DNA of 64,000 bases. It comes from Roseateles_B sp041905785. Lineage in GTDB: Bacteria; Pseudomonadota; Gammaproteobacteria; Burkholderiales; Burkholderiaceae_C. Below the pieces are notes generated by a model that was given only the letters and a program-made list of their open reading frames with translations, was not told the origin of the DNA and searched no databases. The stretch spans positions 267,918 to 331,917 of the forward strand of contig JAYRKJ010000002.1 of NCBI GenBank assembly GCA_041905785.1, given 5' to 3'. This document shows positions 1 to 10,933 of this stretch, piece by piece; positions within the stretch are counted from its first letter, which is position 1; every line of letters starts with the position of its first letter. The translations under genes were made by a program, and so were the position numbers.

Positions 1-1682
<1,682 letters not shown>

Positions 1683-1709
1683 CTCCCTTGACGAGGATCA
1701 GGCCGAGGA

Positions 1710-2393
1710 TCAAGCAGAGGGGCTGGGGGCGCTCGGCGTGCGGCCCGTGAGCAGGTACAGGGTGTCCAGGCTGCGGCGCTCCAGCTGGTACTCGGCCAGC
1801 AGCGGCTGCAGGGCCTGCCAGGGCGCATGCAGGGCCTCGAAGCAGCACAGCGAATGCCAGGCCGCGCCCCACACGACGGCATTGCCCAGCCACTGCCAGG
1901 GCGGTGCCCAGACCAGGCCGGCGGCGACCACGCGCGCACCGGGTTTCAGCGCGGCCTGCAGGCGCCGCAAGGCCTCGGCGCTTTGCTGCAGATCGTGGGT
2001 GAAGAAAAGCAGCGCGGCATCCGCCTGGACAGGCCAGTTGACCGCCTCGGCCGGTGCCTCGACCAGGGTCAGGCCCGGCGCCTCGCCACAGCGCACCCGG
2101 GCCTGCTCCAGCATGGCCTTGCAAGGCTCCAGTCCGATCACCTGACCGGTTGGACCCACGGCCTGCAGCAGCAGCGGCAGGCTCAGACCCGTGCCGCAGC
2201 CCAGGTCCAGCACGGTGTCGCCCGGCTTCAGCGCAAGTTGCGCCACGGCCTCCCTGCGCAGCCCGGCCAGTGCCGCCAGCTCGAGGTCGTAGAGCGGCGC
2301 GCGCCGCGCATACAGCGCCTGCGAGTGCTGGCGGCGGGCCTGCTGCAGCAGGGCGCCGGGGCTGAGGTGCGGCGTGGGCGGGATGGACGGCAT
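1710..2393 (-). CDS. Class I SAM-dependent methyltransferase
   Basis: About 227 aa. It has the glycine-rich SAM-binding motif I (VLDLGCGTGLSLPLL, about residues 62-76), an acidic motif II (GLEPCKAM) and a motif III region ending in LKPGARVVAAG, as in the Methyltransf_11/25 families. The frame extends upstream to 2504, but the ATG at 2393 (MPSIPPTPHLSPG) is preferred because the extra 37 residues are Pro/Ala/Arg-rich and unlike the family. The substrate cannot be told; the shape resembles phospholipid or quinone methyltransferases. It converges with the upstream kinase gene and stands alone. Confidence 0.8.
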   Translation of the reverse strand: MPSIPPTPHLSPGALLQQARRQHSQALYARRAPLYDLELAALAGLRREAVAQLALKPGDTVLDLGCGTGLSLPLLLQAVGPTGQVIGLEPCKAMLEQARVRCGEAPGLTLVEAPAEAVNWPVQADAALLFFTHDLQQSAEALRRLQAALKPGARVVAAGLVWAPPWQWLGNAVVWGAAWHSLCCFEALHAPWQALQPLLAEYQLERRSLDTLYLLTGRTPSAPSPSA

Positions 2394-2631
2394 GGCGGGA
2401 CTCCGGTGGCGGCTGGACCCTGTCGGCCCGCTGGCGGGCAGGCCTCCGGCAGCTTCGGGCCGCGCGGCCGGGGCGTCAAGCGCGCCGCGCAAGAAGCGGC
2501 CCATGCTGTGGCCTTTCCGGCATGGCTGGGATTGACCTGGCGCAAGGGCCGTCGCGCCCGCTCGCAGCCAGGCGCCCGGCGGGAGGCGTCATGGCGGTGC
2601 CGTCTTGCTGCCGGCCGTGCCGGCGACCGGC

Positions 2632-4161
2632 TCAGCGCAGGCTCAGGCTCGCCGCCTTCCAACCCGCATCCGCCCAGCGCTGGAAGGGGCCCAGCTGCTG
2701 GGACTCGCCGCTGCGGCGCAGCACCTGCAGGGTTTGCAGGTCCAGCAGCTCGAAGCTGCGCGGCGTGTAGCGGCCTTCGGCGCGGGCCTCGCGCACCATC
2801 AGCATCTGCTGGCCGCCGGGCACCCAGCCGGCGAACTCGGCGTAGCCCAGGCCGGGGTTGGCGGCCACCGGGGGCAGCACGTCCAGGCGCCAGCCCTGGG
2901 GCGTCTGGCGCAGTACCCACAGTTCGCGCCAGGACTCCGTGGGCTGCACCGCCAGCGCGACGGCCGTGCCCTCGCGGTTGACGCTGAAGGAGGCCGTCTG
3001 GATCAGGCCGTAGCTGCAATGGCGCAGCAGGGCCTCCTTCGCCTGCGCGGATTGCAGCACCAGGCATTGATCGCCCTCGGCGCCCGGCAGCAGGCGCAGC
3101 TGCAGCTGGTCCTTGCCGCGACTCCAGCTCATAGACACGGCAGCCGCCGGCAGCGCCTGCCAGCGCACGGCGTTGGCGCGCATGGCGGCGTCGTTGGCAA
3201 TGGACAGGTCCTCCTCGGCCAGCTCAGCCGGCTGGACGCGGGCCAGGGCCTGCAGAACGCGGCCGCCCGCGGCCTGGGACTCGGCGGCGGCGTTCGCCTC
3301 GGACTGGCGTGCTCGGGCATAGGCCAGGCTGCTCCAGACGCCGGCCTGGCGCAGGGCCAGGCGGTTGCGCCACAGCGGCGCCAGCGCGGTGGTGGGCACG
3401 CGCTCCAGGATGTCGGCGCGCCAGAGTTCGCGCTGCAGCTTCTGGGCAGGCGTGGCGGCTGGGTTCTGGCAGTCGGTGCGCGTCAAGGCCAGGGCCGCGC
3501 GCGCCTGTTGCTCCGGCGTGCTCGCGGGCAGGGCCAGCACCCGGCGGAAGACCTCGCCTTCGTAGCAGAGCTGCAGGCTGCCGGCCTCGCGCTCGAAGCT
3601 CTGGAACTTCAGGCCGTAGCGCGCCGCCACCTCGAGCTGGGCGGCCAACTGGGTGTCCGACGAGGTCGGCGGCATGTCCAGCTTCGCCGCACTGCTGCGA
3701 GAGGCGCGATCGGCCAGACGCTCGGCCAGGGTGCCCAGCGCGTCCAGGGCCTCGATGCCGCCCGGGCCCGCCATCTGCTCGGCGCTGGCCTGCTGCACAT
3801 AGGCCGCAGCCAGGCCCAGGCCCAGGGACTCGGCGCCCGGCTGCAGGCGCACCAGGCGCAGCGCGGCCAGCAGGGCGGCGGGCTCGGCCGCCGGACCCTC
3901 CAGAGGCAAGACCTGACCCTTGCGCACGAAGCCACCGCGTTCGCGGCGGTAGTCGTAGACCTGGTAGAAGTCCAGCCGCTCGCCACGGATCTCCACCGCC
4001 TCGCCGCGCCATAGGGCGGCCTGCGAGGGCGCGGAGTCGCGGGCGGCGGCGCGCAGGGCGGCCTGGTCCTGCAGGACCAGGGCGGTGGCGGCGTGGGCCT
4101 GCGCGGGCTGCAGGAAGGCCGCCGTGGCGGCCAGGGTGGCAATGCTCAAGGTGAGGCGCAT
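2632..4161 (-). CDS. Secreted protein of unknown function
   Basis: 509 aa beginning with a clear Sec signal peptide (MRLTLSIATLAATAAFLQPAQAHA, cleavage near residue 24), so it is probably periplasmic. Residues about 52-85 (VEIRGERLDFYQVYDYRRERGG) look like a small SH3-like beta fold. The C-terminal third alternates short beta-type segments with W/G turns (ESWRELWVL, AEFAGWVPGGQQMLM, PRSFELLDLQTLQVL), which would suit a WD40/TolB-like propeller. I do not recognise the family. It lies 30 bp downstream of the SPFH gene on the same strand, so the two are probably co-transcribed. A copy of the GCAAGACCTGACCC word lies within it. Confidence 0.75.
   Translation of the reverse strand: MRLTLSIATLAATAAFLQPAQAHAATALVLQDQAALRAAARDSAPSQAALWRGEAVEIRGERLDFYQVYDYRRERGGFVRKGQVLPLEGPAAEPAALLAALRLVRLQPGAESLGLGLAAAYVQQASAEQMAGPGGIEALDALGTLAERLADRASRSSAAKLDMPPTSSDTQLAAQLEVAARYGLKFQSFEREAGSLQLCYEGEVFRRVLALPASTPEQQARAALALTRTDCQNPAATPAQKLQRELWRADILERVPTTALAPLWRNRLALRQAGVWSSLAYARARQSEANAAAESQAAGGRVLQALARVQPAELAEEDLSIANDAAMRANAVRWQALPAAAVSMSWSRGKDQLQLRLLPGAEGDQCLVLQSAQAKEALLRHCSYGLIQTASFSVNREGTAVALAVQPTESWRELWVLRQTPQGWRLDVLPPVAANPGLGYAEFAGWVPGGQQMLMVREARAEGRYTPRSFELLDLQTLQVLRRSGESQQLGPFQRWADAGWKAASLSLR
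3906..3919 (+). repeat. Dispersed word GCAAGACCTGACCC, copy in secreted-protein gene
   Basis: Exact 14-bp copy; antisense to the gene, where it encodes part of KGQVLPL. Confidence 0.85.
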
Positions 4162-4191
4162 GATGGGGTCCTCGTCGTGTGGATCACGGGG

Positions 4192-5475
4192 TCAGTTGTT
4201 GCCTTCGGTCTGCTCTGCCTGCGTCTCGCGTGCCCTGGCCACGGTCTCTGCCTTGCCGCCCAGCAGGGTCTTGCCGATGAAGCCGCCGTCGGCCGGGGGC
4301 GGGGCGATGATGACCTGCACCTTGTCCGAGAGCTTGTCGGCCATGGCCTTCTGGATCAGCAGGGGGTGCTTGCTCAGCAGCGCTCCTTCCGCCGACATCT
4401 GCTCCAGGCTCACCTTGCCCAGCCGGCCCTGGCGGTAGGCCTCGGCGTCGGCCAGCTTCTCGCGGGCGCGGGCTTCGCCCTCGGCCTCGATGCCCCGGGC
4501 CTGGGCCGCGCCTTCGGCCATGCGAACGCGGGCCACGCGCTCGGCCTCGGCCTCCAACTGGCGCTGCTCGACCTGGCGCTGCTTGAAGGGCAGCACATGC
4601 TTCATCGCCTCCTCCTGGGCCTTGGCGGCGATGACCTGCTCGCGCGCGGCGGCCTCGGCGGCGGTCTCGCGGCGGATCTTGTCGGCCGCCGCCTCCAGCT
4701 CGGTCTGCTTGACCTTCTTCTCCTGCTGCTCCAGCGTATAGCGCATCTTCTCGGTGGCCAGGCCTTCGGCCAGCAGCTTTTCCAGACCCTCGCGGTACTC
4801 CCGCGGCAGGTCCACGTTGCCGATCTGCACGCTGTGCAGCACGATGCCGTCGGCGATCAGCTTCTTGCGCAGCTCGGTCTCCAGGGCCTGCTGGATCTCG
4901 GCGCGCTGGGTCGAGAAGACTTCGCGCACGGTGTGGGCGGCGATCTGGCGGTAGATCACGCCCTGCAGAATGGGATCGATCAGCTCGCGTTCGATGTCGT
5001 CCGGCAGGCTGCGGGCCAGCTGGGGCAGGCGGCTCTGGTCCACGCCCCAGCGCAGGCTCAGCGCCAGTCCCAGCGACAGGCCTTCCACCGACTGCAGCGG
5101 GGCCGGGCCGTCGGCGCGGGCGAAGGCGCCGGGCTGGTAGCTGCGGTCCTGCAGGGGCAGGGTGCGGACCTCATGCAGGCCGGGCAGGCGAAAGAGACTG
5201 CCGTCGCGGGCCTGGGTGATGCTGCCGGTGAGGGTGTTGGTGCGCAGGGCGACTTCACCACGGGGCACCGGGTAGAAGGGGGGATGCAGGGCCAGGGCCG
5301 TGACCGACACGATGCTCACGCCCAGGGCCAGCAGCAGTGGGGCATGGCGGCGCAGCTGGGCACCCAGCGAAGGCCTGACGGCCTCGTGGGCGGCGGCGGC
5401 TTCGTAGTCCTCGACCAGACGGCTGTGCAGGATGTCGTCGTCGGCCTGGCCCTGCTCGGGGGTGTGCTCGTTCAT
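4192..5475 (-). CDS. SPFH/band 7 (prohibitin-like) membrane protein
   Basis: 427 aa. The N-terminus (about 42 residues) is cytoplasmic-like, followed by one membrane segment (LLLALGVSIVSVTALAL, about residues 50-66). An SPFH domain runs to about residue 220 (VPRGEVALRTNTLTG, then SVQIGNVDLPREYREGLE). After that comes a long Ala/Glu/Lys/Arg-rich coiled coil (about 225-350) typical of HflK/HflC, prohibitin and flotillin scaffolds that oligomerise at the inner membrane. It ends in a KVQVIIAPPP-like strand. Neighbouring genes do not include a protease, so an HflKC role is not implied. It shares orientation and close spacing with the secreted protein downstream. Confidence 0.88.
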   Translation of the reverse strand: MNEHTPEQGQADDDILHSRLVEDYEAAAAHEAVRPSLGAQLRRHAPLLLALGVSIVSVTALALHPPFYPVPRGEVALRTNTLTGSITQARDGSLFRLPGLHEVRTLPLQDRSYQPGAFARADGPAPLQSVEGLSLGLALSLRWGVDQSRLPQLARSLPDDIERELIDPILQGVIYRQIAAHTVREVFSTQRAEIQQALETELRKKLIADGIVLHSVQIGNVDLPREYREGLEKLLAEGLATEKMRYTLEQQEKKVKQTELEAAADKIRRETAAEAAAREQVIAAKAQEEAMKHVLPFKQRQVEQRQLEAEAERVARVRMAEGAAQARGIEAEGEARAREKLADAEAYRQGRLGKVSLEQMSAEGALLSKHPLLIQKAMADKLSDKVQVIIAPPPADGGFIGKTLLGGKAETVARARETQAEQTEGNN

Positions 5476-5639
5476 GTGCGGCTCCTCTCTTGGTTCGGGG
5501 CGGACCCCGTGTGTGGATCGATGACCGCAGTGTTTGTCGGGGGCCGCGGAGGGCGCCAGGGCGGCGCCGGGGCACTGTCGTCACAGCCCGGAAGAAAGCT
5601 TCACAGGGGGCGGGGCAGGGGCTGCCGATAATCGGGCGC

Positions 5640-6335
5640 ATGAACAAAGTCGCCGTCATCGAGGACGACCGCCCCACCAGCGAGCAGCTGGCCGGCTGGA
5701 TACGCGCCGCCCGGCCCGAGCTGCAGGTGGACCAGTGGCACGACCGCGACAGCGCCGAGGCCGCGCTGGGCCGCGAGTCCTACGCCATGGTGGTGCTGGA
5801 CATCGAGCTGGGCCGCGAGCGCCATGCCGGCGTCGCCCTCATCAATGCGATCAACAAGCTGCACCAGGGCACGCCGGTGCTGGTGGTCTCGGCCATGCCC
5901 GCGGCCATCTACCGCGGCATCATGAAGGCCCTGGATGCCTGGGACTACCTGCAGAAGACCAGCTTCGACGAGGCCGAGTTCACCGAAACCTTCCTGGACA
6001 TGCTGCGCGCCGCCCGCGCGCGCAGGCCCAACCCGGCGCCGGACGCCGCGACCGCCCTGCAGCTGGACCCGCTGTGGCAGCGCAGCCCGCTGTGGAAGGG
6101 GCAGCGCATCAACCTGCCGCTGACCGCCCAGCGCATTCTTGCCACCCTGCACCAGCGTGCGCCCGAGGTGGTGAGCTATGAGGAGCTGTTCGACGTGGTC
6201 AAGAGCGGCCGCACCCGGGACAACGTGCGCAAACATGTCTCGACCCTGCGCGAGGCCTTGCGCGAGGTGGATCCGGACTTCGACGCCATCGAAAACGTGC
6301 CCATGCGCGGCTTCCGCTGGGCCGGGTCGCGATGA
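5640..6335 (+). CDS. DNA-binding response regulator, OmpR-like layout
   Basis: 231 aa. An N-terminal receiver domain shows the acidic pair (VIEDD, residues 7-10) and phospho-acceptor Asp54 in MVVLDIELG. The C-terminal region (about 140-231) looks like a winged helix: LTAQRILATLHQRAPEVVSYEEL, then TRDNVRKHVSTLREAL and a C-terminal wing MRGFRW. The frame is open from 5490, but ATG 5640 (MNKVAVIEDD) is the natural receiver start. The cognate kinase starts 14 bp downstream on the same strand. The extra upstream frame lies in the divergent promoter space shared with the SPFH gene. Confidence 0.88.
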   Translation: MNKVAVIEDDRPTSEQLAGWIRAARPELQVDQWHDRDSAEAALGRESYAMVVLDIELGRERHAGVALINAINKLHQGTPVLVVSAMPAAIYRGIMKALDAWDYLQKTSFDEAEFTETFLDMLRAARARRPNPAPDAATALQLDPLWQRSPLWKGQRINLPLTAQRILATLHQRAPEVVSYEELFDVVKSGRTRDNVRKHVSTLREALREVDPDFDAIENVPMRGFRWAGSR

Positions 6336-6348
6336 TGCCGGGCCGCGC

Positions 6349-8472
6349 ATGAAGCTGGGCCCCGTCGAGCTGCCGGCGCTGCCTGTGCCGCGCCTGGGCC
6401 TGGCGGCCTTCCGCCGCCGCCTGGTGGTGCACCTGGCCTTCGTGCTGCTCGTGGCGGCCACGCTGGGGCTGGCCCTGACCGTGCTGCAGGACCAGAAGCA
6501 GCGCAGCTATGAGCGCTACGAGCAGGGCTTCCGGCAGTCCCTGGCCGAAATCACCCTGCAGCTGCGCCATCCCGCGGGACAGCTGGCCCTGCTCAATCCC
6601 GGCATGGGGGCGGACGACGGGCAAGACCTGGCCCCGGTGCTGCTGCCCTTCTCGGCCATCGATTTCGACGACCAGTACAAGGCGCTGCGCGCCGTGGAGA
6701 TGGCCGGCTGCGGCCTGCGCTGGCAGCAAGGGGCCAGCCTCTGCGCGGCGGTGGGCAGCAATGCCTACGCGGGCGGCTTTGTCTACCTGGTCGGCAGCCT
6801 GGACGCCGGGCCGCTGCAGCCGCGCAGCATCGGCCAGCTGGACCTGGGCGGCGTCCACCGCCTGCGCGTGAGCCTGGACTACCGCGGCCAGCGCAGTGCC
6901 TGGACTGCCCCCTACGAAGCCGCGCGCGCCGATGAAGGGCCGGCGCAGCAGCGCGGCCGCCTGACGGGCTTCCTGGCCGAGGGCGACCAGCTGGAGCGCC
7001 AGTCCCGCCCGCAGCGCGAGTTCCGCGGCTGGCTGTGGCGCGAGGGCCCCTGCGTCAAGGCCGACGATGCCGAGGCCGCCTGCGCGCGGCACACGGTGTT
7101 CTCGGTCCGCCTGCCGGTGGAGGCCTTCAAGACGGCGCTGTTCGAGCGCGGCGCCCAGGCCTGGCCCCCGCGAGACCTGGACCGGCTGCGCCTGCGCGTG
7201 CAGCTGCTGGGCCCGGCGGGCGGGGACGGGGCTGCCGTTGCCCTGTTCGACAGCGCCCGGCCGGGCGCGACGGTGGGGGTCTCCCTGGACCGGCTGGGGG
7301 CGGCCCTGCAGGCCGGCGAGACCCTGCAGATCGAGCGCCTGGGCGAGCACCCACTGGTGATCGCCGAACGGCGCGGCGCCGAGATCGGCGACGCGCCGCT
7401 GCCCTGGCTGAGCCGCCTGATCCGCCGCCTGCCGGTGGACGTGCCGGTGGGCGACGCCCGCCTGCGCCTGCAGGCCCAGGAGGCGGTCGTCACCGCCACA
7501 GGCCGCTACCGCGTGGGGCTGCAGGGCGACCTGCGCAGCCTGGACCGCCAGCTGGCCCGCGAGGCGCGCAGCCTGCTGTGGCTGGTGGGCGCCATGCTGG
7601 GGGCCATCGCCTTTGCCTGGCTGCTGGTGGAGCTGGGCCTGATTCGCCGCATCGCCGTGCTGACGCGGCGCGCGGCGGCCGTGTCCTACAACATGCAGGA
7701 CCCCCGCGCGGAGCAGCGCATCGGCGAGCTGGACGTGGCTGATCTCAAGGGCCGTGACGAGCTGGGCATCCTGGCCGGCACCCTGCAGGCCCTGCTGCAG
7801 CGGGTGAAGGACGGGCTGCGCCGCGAGCAGCTGCGCGCTGAGCGCGAGCGCGAGATGTGGCATGCGGTGGGACACGAGATCATGTCGCCCCTGCAGTCCC
7901 TGATGGTGCTGCACGGCGGCGCGGACGATCCCAGCCACCGCTACGTGCAGCGCATGCAGCAGGCGGTGCGCGTGCTTTACGGCACGGCCTCCCCCTCCGA
8001 GGCCCTGGAGGCCGCGGACCTCCAGCTGGAGACCCTGGACCTGGCCCGGTTCTGCCGCGAGGTCGTGGCCAATGCGCCGCATGCGGGCATCGAGGGCGTG
8101 CTGCTGCAGGGCGATGCCGGTACGGCGCTGCCGGTGCGCGGGGAGGCCTACGCCCTGGAAGACGTGGTGACCCATGTGCTGCGCAATGCCCAGCGCTACC
8201 GGCGTCCGGGCAGCCCCATCACACTCACGCTGGCGGCCGAGGAGGGCTTCGCGCTGCTGGGCATCCACAACGAGGGGCCGGCCATCCCGACGGACATGCT
8301 GGCGCGCATCTTCGAGTACGGCGTCTCGGACCAGCCGCCGGACGCCGGTCCGGAGCGCCGCGGCCAGGGCCTCTTCGTGGCGCGCAGCTACCTGGCCAAG
8401 ATGGACGCGCAGATCGAAGCGCGCAACGAGGACGGCGGCGTGCGCTTTTGGCTGCGGCTGCGCCGGGCCTGA
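6349..8472 (+). CDS. Sensor histidine kinase with large periplasmic domain
   Basis: 707 aa. A first membrane segment (LVVHLAFVLLVAATLGLALTV) lies near residues 25-45. A large extracytoplasmic domain of about 350 residues follows, with no family I recognise, then a second membrane segment (LLWLVGAMLGAIAFAWLLVEL). After a HAMP-like linker, the H-box is GHEIMSPLQS (a variant with MSP replacing RTP). The ATP-binding domain has an N-box (VLRNAQRY) and a G-box (RRGQGLFVARSYLAK). It is coupled to the preceding response regulator, 13 bp away. The chosen ATG (MKLGPVELPALP) gives a short cytoplasmic lead; the frame is open further upstream but overlaps the regulator. Confidence 0.87.
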   Translation: MKLGPVELPALPVPRLGLAAFRRRLVVHLAFVLLVAATLGLALTVLQDQKQRSYERYEQGFRQSLAEITLQLRHPAGQLALLNPGMGADDGQDLAPVLLPFSAIDFDDQYKALRAVEMAGCGLRWQQGASLCAAVGSNAYAGGFVYLVGSLDAGPLQPRSIGQLDLGGVHRLRVSLDYRGQRSAWTAPYEAARADEGPAQQRGRLTGFLAEGDQLERQSRPQREFRGWLWREGPCVKADDAEAACARHTVFSVRLPVEAFKTALFERGAQAWPPRDLDRLRLRVQLLGPAGGDGAAVALFDSARPGATVGVSLDRLGAALQAGETLQIERLGEHPLVIAERRGAEIGDAPLPWLSRLIRRLPVDVPVGDARLRLQAQEAVVTATGRYRVGLQGDLRSLDRQLAREARSLLWLVGAMLGAIAFAWLLVELGLIRRIAVLTRRAAAVSYNMQDPRAEQRIGELDVADLKGRDELGILAGTLQALLQRVKDGLRREQLRAEREREMWHAVGHEIMSPLQSLMVLHGGADDPSHRYVQRMQQAVRVLYGTASPSEALEAADLQLETLDLARFCREVVANAPHAGIEGVLLQGDAGTALPVRGEAYALEDVVTHVLRNAQRYRRPGSPITLTLAAEEGFALLGIHNEGPAIPTDMLARIFEYGVSDQPPDAGPERRGQGLFVARSYLAKMDAQIEARNEDGGVRFWLRLRRA
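6621..6635 (+). repeat. Variant word GCAAGACCTGGCCCC in the sensor-kinase gene
   Basis: Encodes DGQDLAPVL in the periplasmic domain. Confidence 0.7.
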
Positions 8473-8554
8473 TCCCCGCGCAGATTCCGCGTCCCAGGCG
8501 CCGCCGTGCGTTCCAGGGACTTGCGATCAGTGCGCCGCCGCGCACAATGCGGAC

Positions 8555-9280
8555 ATGAGCGACGCCGTACCCCACCGATCCCACGCCCTGGCCCTTCTGC
8601 CGGACAAAGGCGTGCCCAATCTGCTGTTCCTGCTCTTCCACGGCGCGGGCGCGGATGCCACCCAGATGCGACCGCTGGCCCAGGCCCTGCGCGGGCAATA
8701 CCCGCAGGCGGCGGTCCTGGCCCTCAGCGGGTCCGAGCCCTATGACCTGGTGCCTGGCGGCGGCAGCGGGCTGCAGTGGTATTCGCTGAACGGTGCCAGC
8801 GACGAGAACCACGCCCGGCGCGTGGCCGACGCCCTGCCGGATTTCATCGCCCTCGTGCGGGCCTGGACCGCGCACTTCGAGCTGCCCTGGCAGCAGGTTG
8901 CGCTGGGCGGCTTTTCGCAGGGAGCGGTGCTGGTGCTGGAAGCGGTGCAGGCCGAGCTGCAGCTGGCCGGACGCGTGATGGCGTTCGGCGGCGCCTACGC
9001 CACCCTGCCCGAGCATGCGCCGCAAGAAGTCACCGTGCACCTGCTGCATGGCCAGCAGGACGGCGTGCTGCCCTTCCAGGACCAGGTCCAGGCCGCCAAG
9101 CGCCTGGTGGCCCTGGGAGCGGACGTCACGGCCGACGTGCTGCCCGACATCGGCCACGAGCTGCATCCCGAGCTGATCGAGCGCGCCTTGGAGCAGCTGC
9201 GGACCTTCGTCCCGGCGCGCATCTGGAAGGCCGCCATGCAGGCGGCGGAGGAGCAGGGGCTCAAGGCCCCGCTGCAATGA
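8555..9280 (+). CDS. Carboxylesterase/phospholipase family alpha/beta hydrolase
   Basis: 241 aa, a typical size for the YpfH/lysophospholipase-like Abhydrolase_2 family. It has the oxyanion loop LFHGAGADA (about 28-36), the nucleophile elbow GGFSQG with Ser121, an acid residue Asp169 in HGQQDGVLPF and the general base His201 in DIGHELHPE, so the catalytic triad is complete. No signal peptide is seen, so it is probably cytoplasmic and acts on small acyl esters. Its stop overlaps the start of the next gene (ATGA), so the two are translationally coupled. Confidence 0.88.
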   Translation: MSDAVPHRSHALALLPDKGVPNLLFLLFHGAGADATQMRPLAQALRGQYPQAAVLALSGSEPYDLVPGGGSGLQWYSLNGASDENHARRVADALPDFIALVRAWTAHFELPWQQVALGGFSQGAVLVLEAVQAELQLAGRVMAFGGAYATLPEHAPQEVTVHLLHGQQDGVLPFQDQVQAAKRLVALGADVTADVLPDIGHELHPELIERALEQLRTFVPARIWKAAMQAAEEQGLKAPLQ

Positions 9281-10026
9281 GCAAACGCCGCTGGCGCTGC
9301 AGGGTGGCCGGCGCGCTGGCGCTGCTGGGCCTGCGCGCGGCGCAGGCGGCAAGCGTTGAGACGGCGGAGCTGCCCGCCGTGGACCTGCTCTACCAGGACC
9401 GTCCCCCGTATTACCTGCCGCGCTCCGGCAGCGAGGAGCCGCAGGGCCTGGTGATCGAGCCCCTGCAGCGCGGCCTGGAGCGCGCGCGGCTGCCGCACCG
9501 CTGGGTGCTGACGCCGGCGGCGCGGCAGCTGCTGATGGTCGAGAACGGCCAGCAGCTGGTCTGTGCGGTCGGCTGGTTCCGCAATCCGGCCCGCGAGGCC
9601 AAGGGGCAGTTCAGCCCACCCTTGTACCGGGGCCAGCCCCTGGCCATGCTGGCACGCGCCGACGCACCGCTGCGCGACGGCATGAGTCTTGAAGAGGCCA
9701 TGGCGTCACCTGCGCGCCTCCTGGTCAAGCAAGGCTATTCCTATGGCCCGGAGCTGGACGCACTGATCGCCCGCCGCGCCGGCCGCATGGCCCAGGGCAG
9801 CGGTGAAGTGGCGCAATTGCTGCGCATGCTGCATGCCGGGCATGCCGACTGGATGCCGGCCTCGCCCGAAGAGGTGGAGGCCTTGCTGCGGCGCGGAGCG
9901 GATGGGGTGCAGCACCTGCGCCTGCTGCAGTTCAGCGATCCACCGCCGGTGCAGTCCCGGCATCTGTACTGCAACAAGGCCGTGCCGGCGGCGTGGCTGG
10001 AGCGGCTGGGGGCGGGCTTGCGGTGA
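9277..10026 (+). CDS. Periplasmic solute-binding-like protein (PBP2 fold)
   Basis: 249 aa with an N-terminal signal-like segment (VAGALALLGLRAAQAAS, cleavage near residue 24). The body resembles the SBP_bac_3/transporter substrate-binding fold: an early strand DLLYQDRPPYYLP, then GLVIEPLQRGLERARL, a middle MSLEEAMASPARLLVKQGYSYG and a late WLERLGAGLR helix. It is orphan, with no ABC permease or ATPase nearby, so it may be a sensor or accessory subunit and not a transporter part. It overlaps the esterase gene by 4 bp. The ligand is unknown. Confidence 0.72.
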   Translation: MSKRRWRCRVAGALALLGLRAAQAASVETAELPAVDLLYQDRPPYYLPRSGSEEPQGLVIEPLQRGLERARLPHRWVLTPAARQLLMVENGQQLVCAVGWFRNPAREAKGQFSPPLYRGQPLAMLARADAPLRDGMSLEEAMASPARLLVKQGYSYGPELDALIARRAGRMAQGSGEVAQLLRMLHAGHADWMPASPEEVEALLRRGADGVQHLRLLQFSDPPPVQSRHLYCNKAVPAAWLERLGAGLR

Positions 10027-10129
10027 GCGAAGGTGCGCGGCACCCCTGTGCGGACCTGGCAGCGCGGATAGGACAAAGGCAGCGATTCGCCAAGCCGGTG
10101 CGGTGTGGCGACCATGGCGTATGCCCCCT

Positions 10130-10933
10130 TCACTGCCCCTTGAACAAGCCCTGAAACTGCCGCGACACCGGCAACTTCTCCTCGCGGCCCTTGAGCGTCA
10201 GCTGCATGGTGTTCTCGTCCATGCGCAGGGCACTGGCGATGCAGCGGCTGTTGACCAGCACCGAGCGGTGCACCTGCCAAAAGAGCTCGGCATCCAGCGT
10301 CGCCAGCAGCTCCTTGAGCGGCGTGCGGATCAGGGCTTCGCCGCCGTCGTAGACGACGCGGGTGTAGCGGTTGTCGCTCTCGAAATAGACCACGTCCTGG
10401 GGGTCGATCATCTTGACCTCGCGGCCCAGCGAAGCCTGGATCAAGCGCGGCTTGGGCGCCGAGGCCGCGCCCGCAGCGATGGGCAGCAGCTGCTTGAGCA
10501 GGGCCTGCAGGTCAGGGGCGGGTTGCTGCAGGCGGGCCTTGAGGCGCTCGATGGCCTGGGCCAGGCGCGCATCCTCCACGGGCTTCATGACGTAGTCCAG
10601 CGCGCCGGCATCGAAGGCGGCCAGCGCATGGTCGTCATAGGCGGTGACGAATACCACATGCGGCGGGCGCGCGGTGGCGTTCATGCGCCGGGCGACCTCG
10701 ATGCCGGTGAGGCCGGGCATGTTGATGTCCAGGAAACAGACCTGCGGTTCGTGCGCCAGGAAGTCGTCCCAGGCGTCGACGCCATGGCGGCTGGCGGCTA
10801 CGATGTCCAGCTCGGGGCACAGCCGCTGCAGGGCGGCGCGCAGTTGCTCGCGCGGGCCTTCCTCGTCGTCGGCGATGAGGGTGCGGATGGCGGTATTCAT
10901 GGGCTTGCTCGCTCCGGTGTTGTAGGTGTTCAT
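10130..10933 (-). CDS. LytTR-family response regulator
   Basis: 267 aa from the first ATG; a second ATG (MNTAIRTLIADDE) 11 codons later, at 10900, is an equally good start. The receiver domain carries Asp69 (first-ATG numbering) in CFLDINMPGLTG. The C-terminal LytTR DNA-binding domain (about 165-262) shows the hallmark VVYFESDNRYTRVVY, FWQVHRSVLVNSRCI and KLPVSRQFQGLFKG. It would bind DNA as a beta-type reader controlling envelope or carbon genes. It overlaps its kinase gene by 4 bp (ATGA). Confidence 0.93.
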   Translation of the reverse strand: MNTYNTGASKPMNTAIRTLIADDEEGPREQLRAALQRLCPELDIVAASRHGVDAWDDFLAHEPQVCFLDINMPGLTGIEVARRMNATARPPHVVFVTAYDDHALAAFDAGALDYVMKPVEDARLAQAIERLKARLQQPAPDLQALLKQLLPIAAGAASAPKPRLIQASLGREVKMIDPQDVVYFESDNRYTRVVYDGGEALIRTPLKELLATLDAELFWQVHRSVLVNSRCIASALRMDENTMQLTLKGREEKLPVSRQFQGLFKGQ

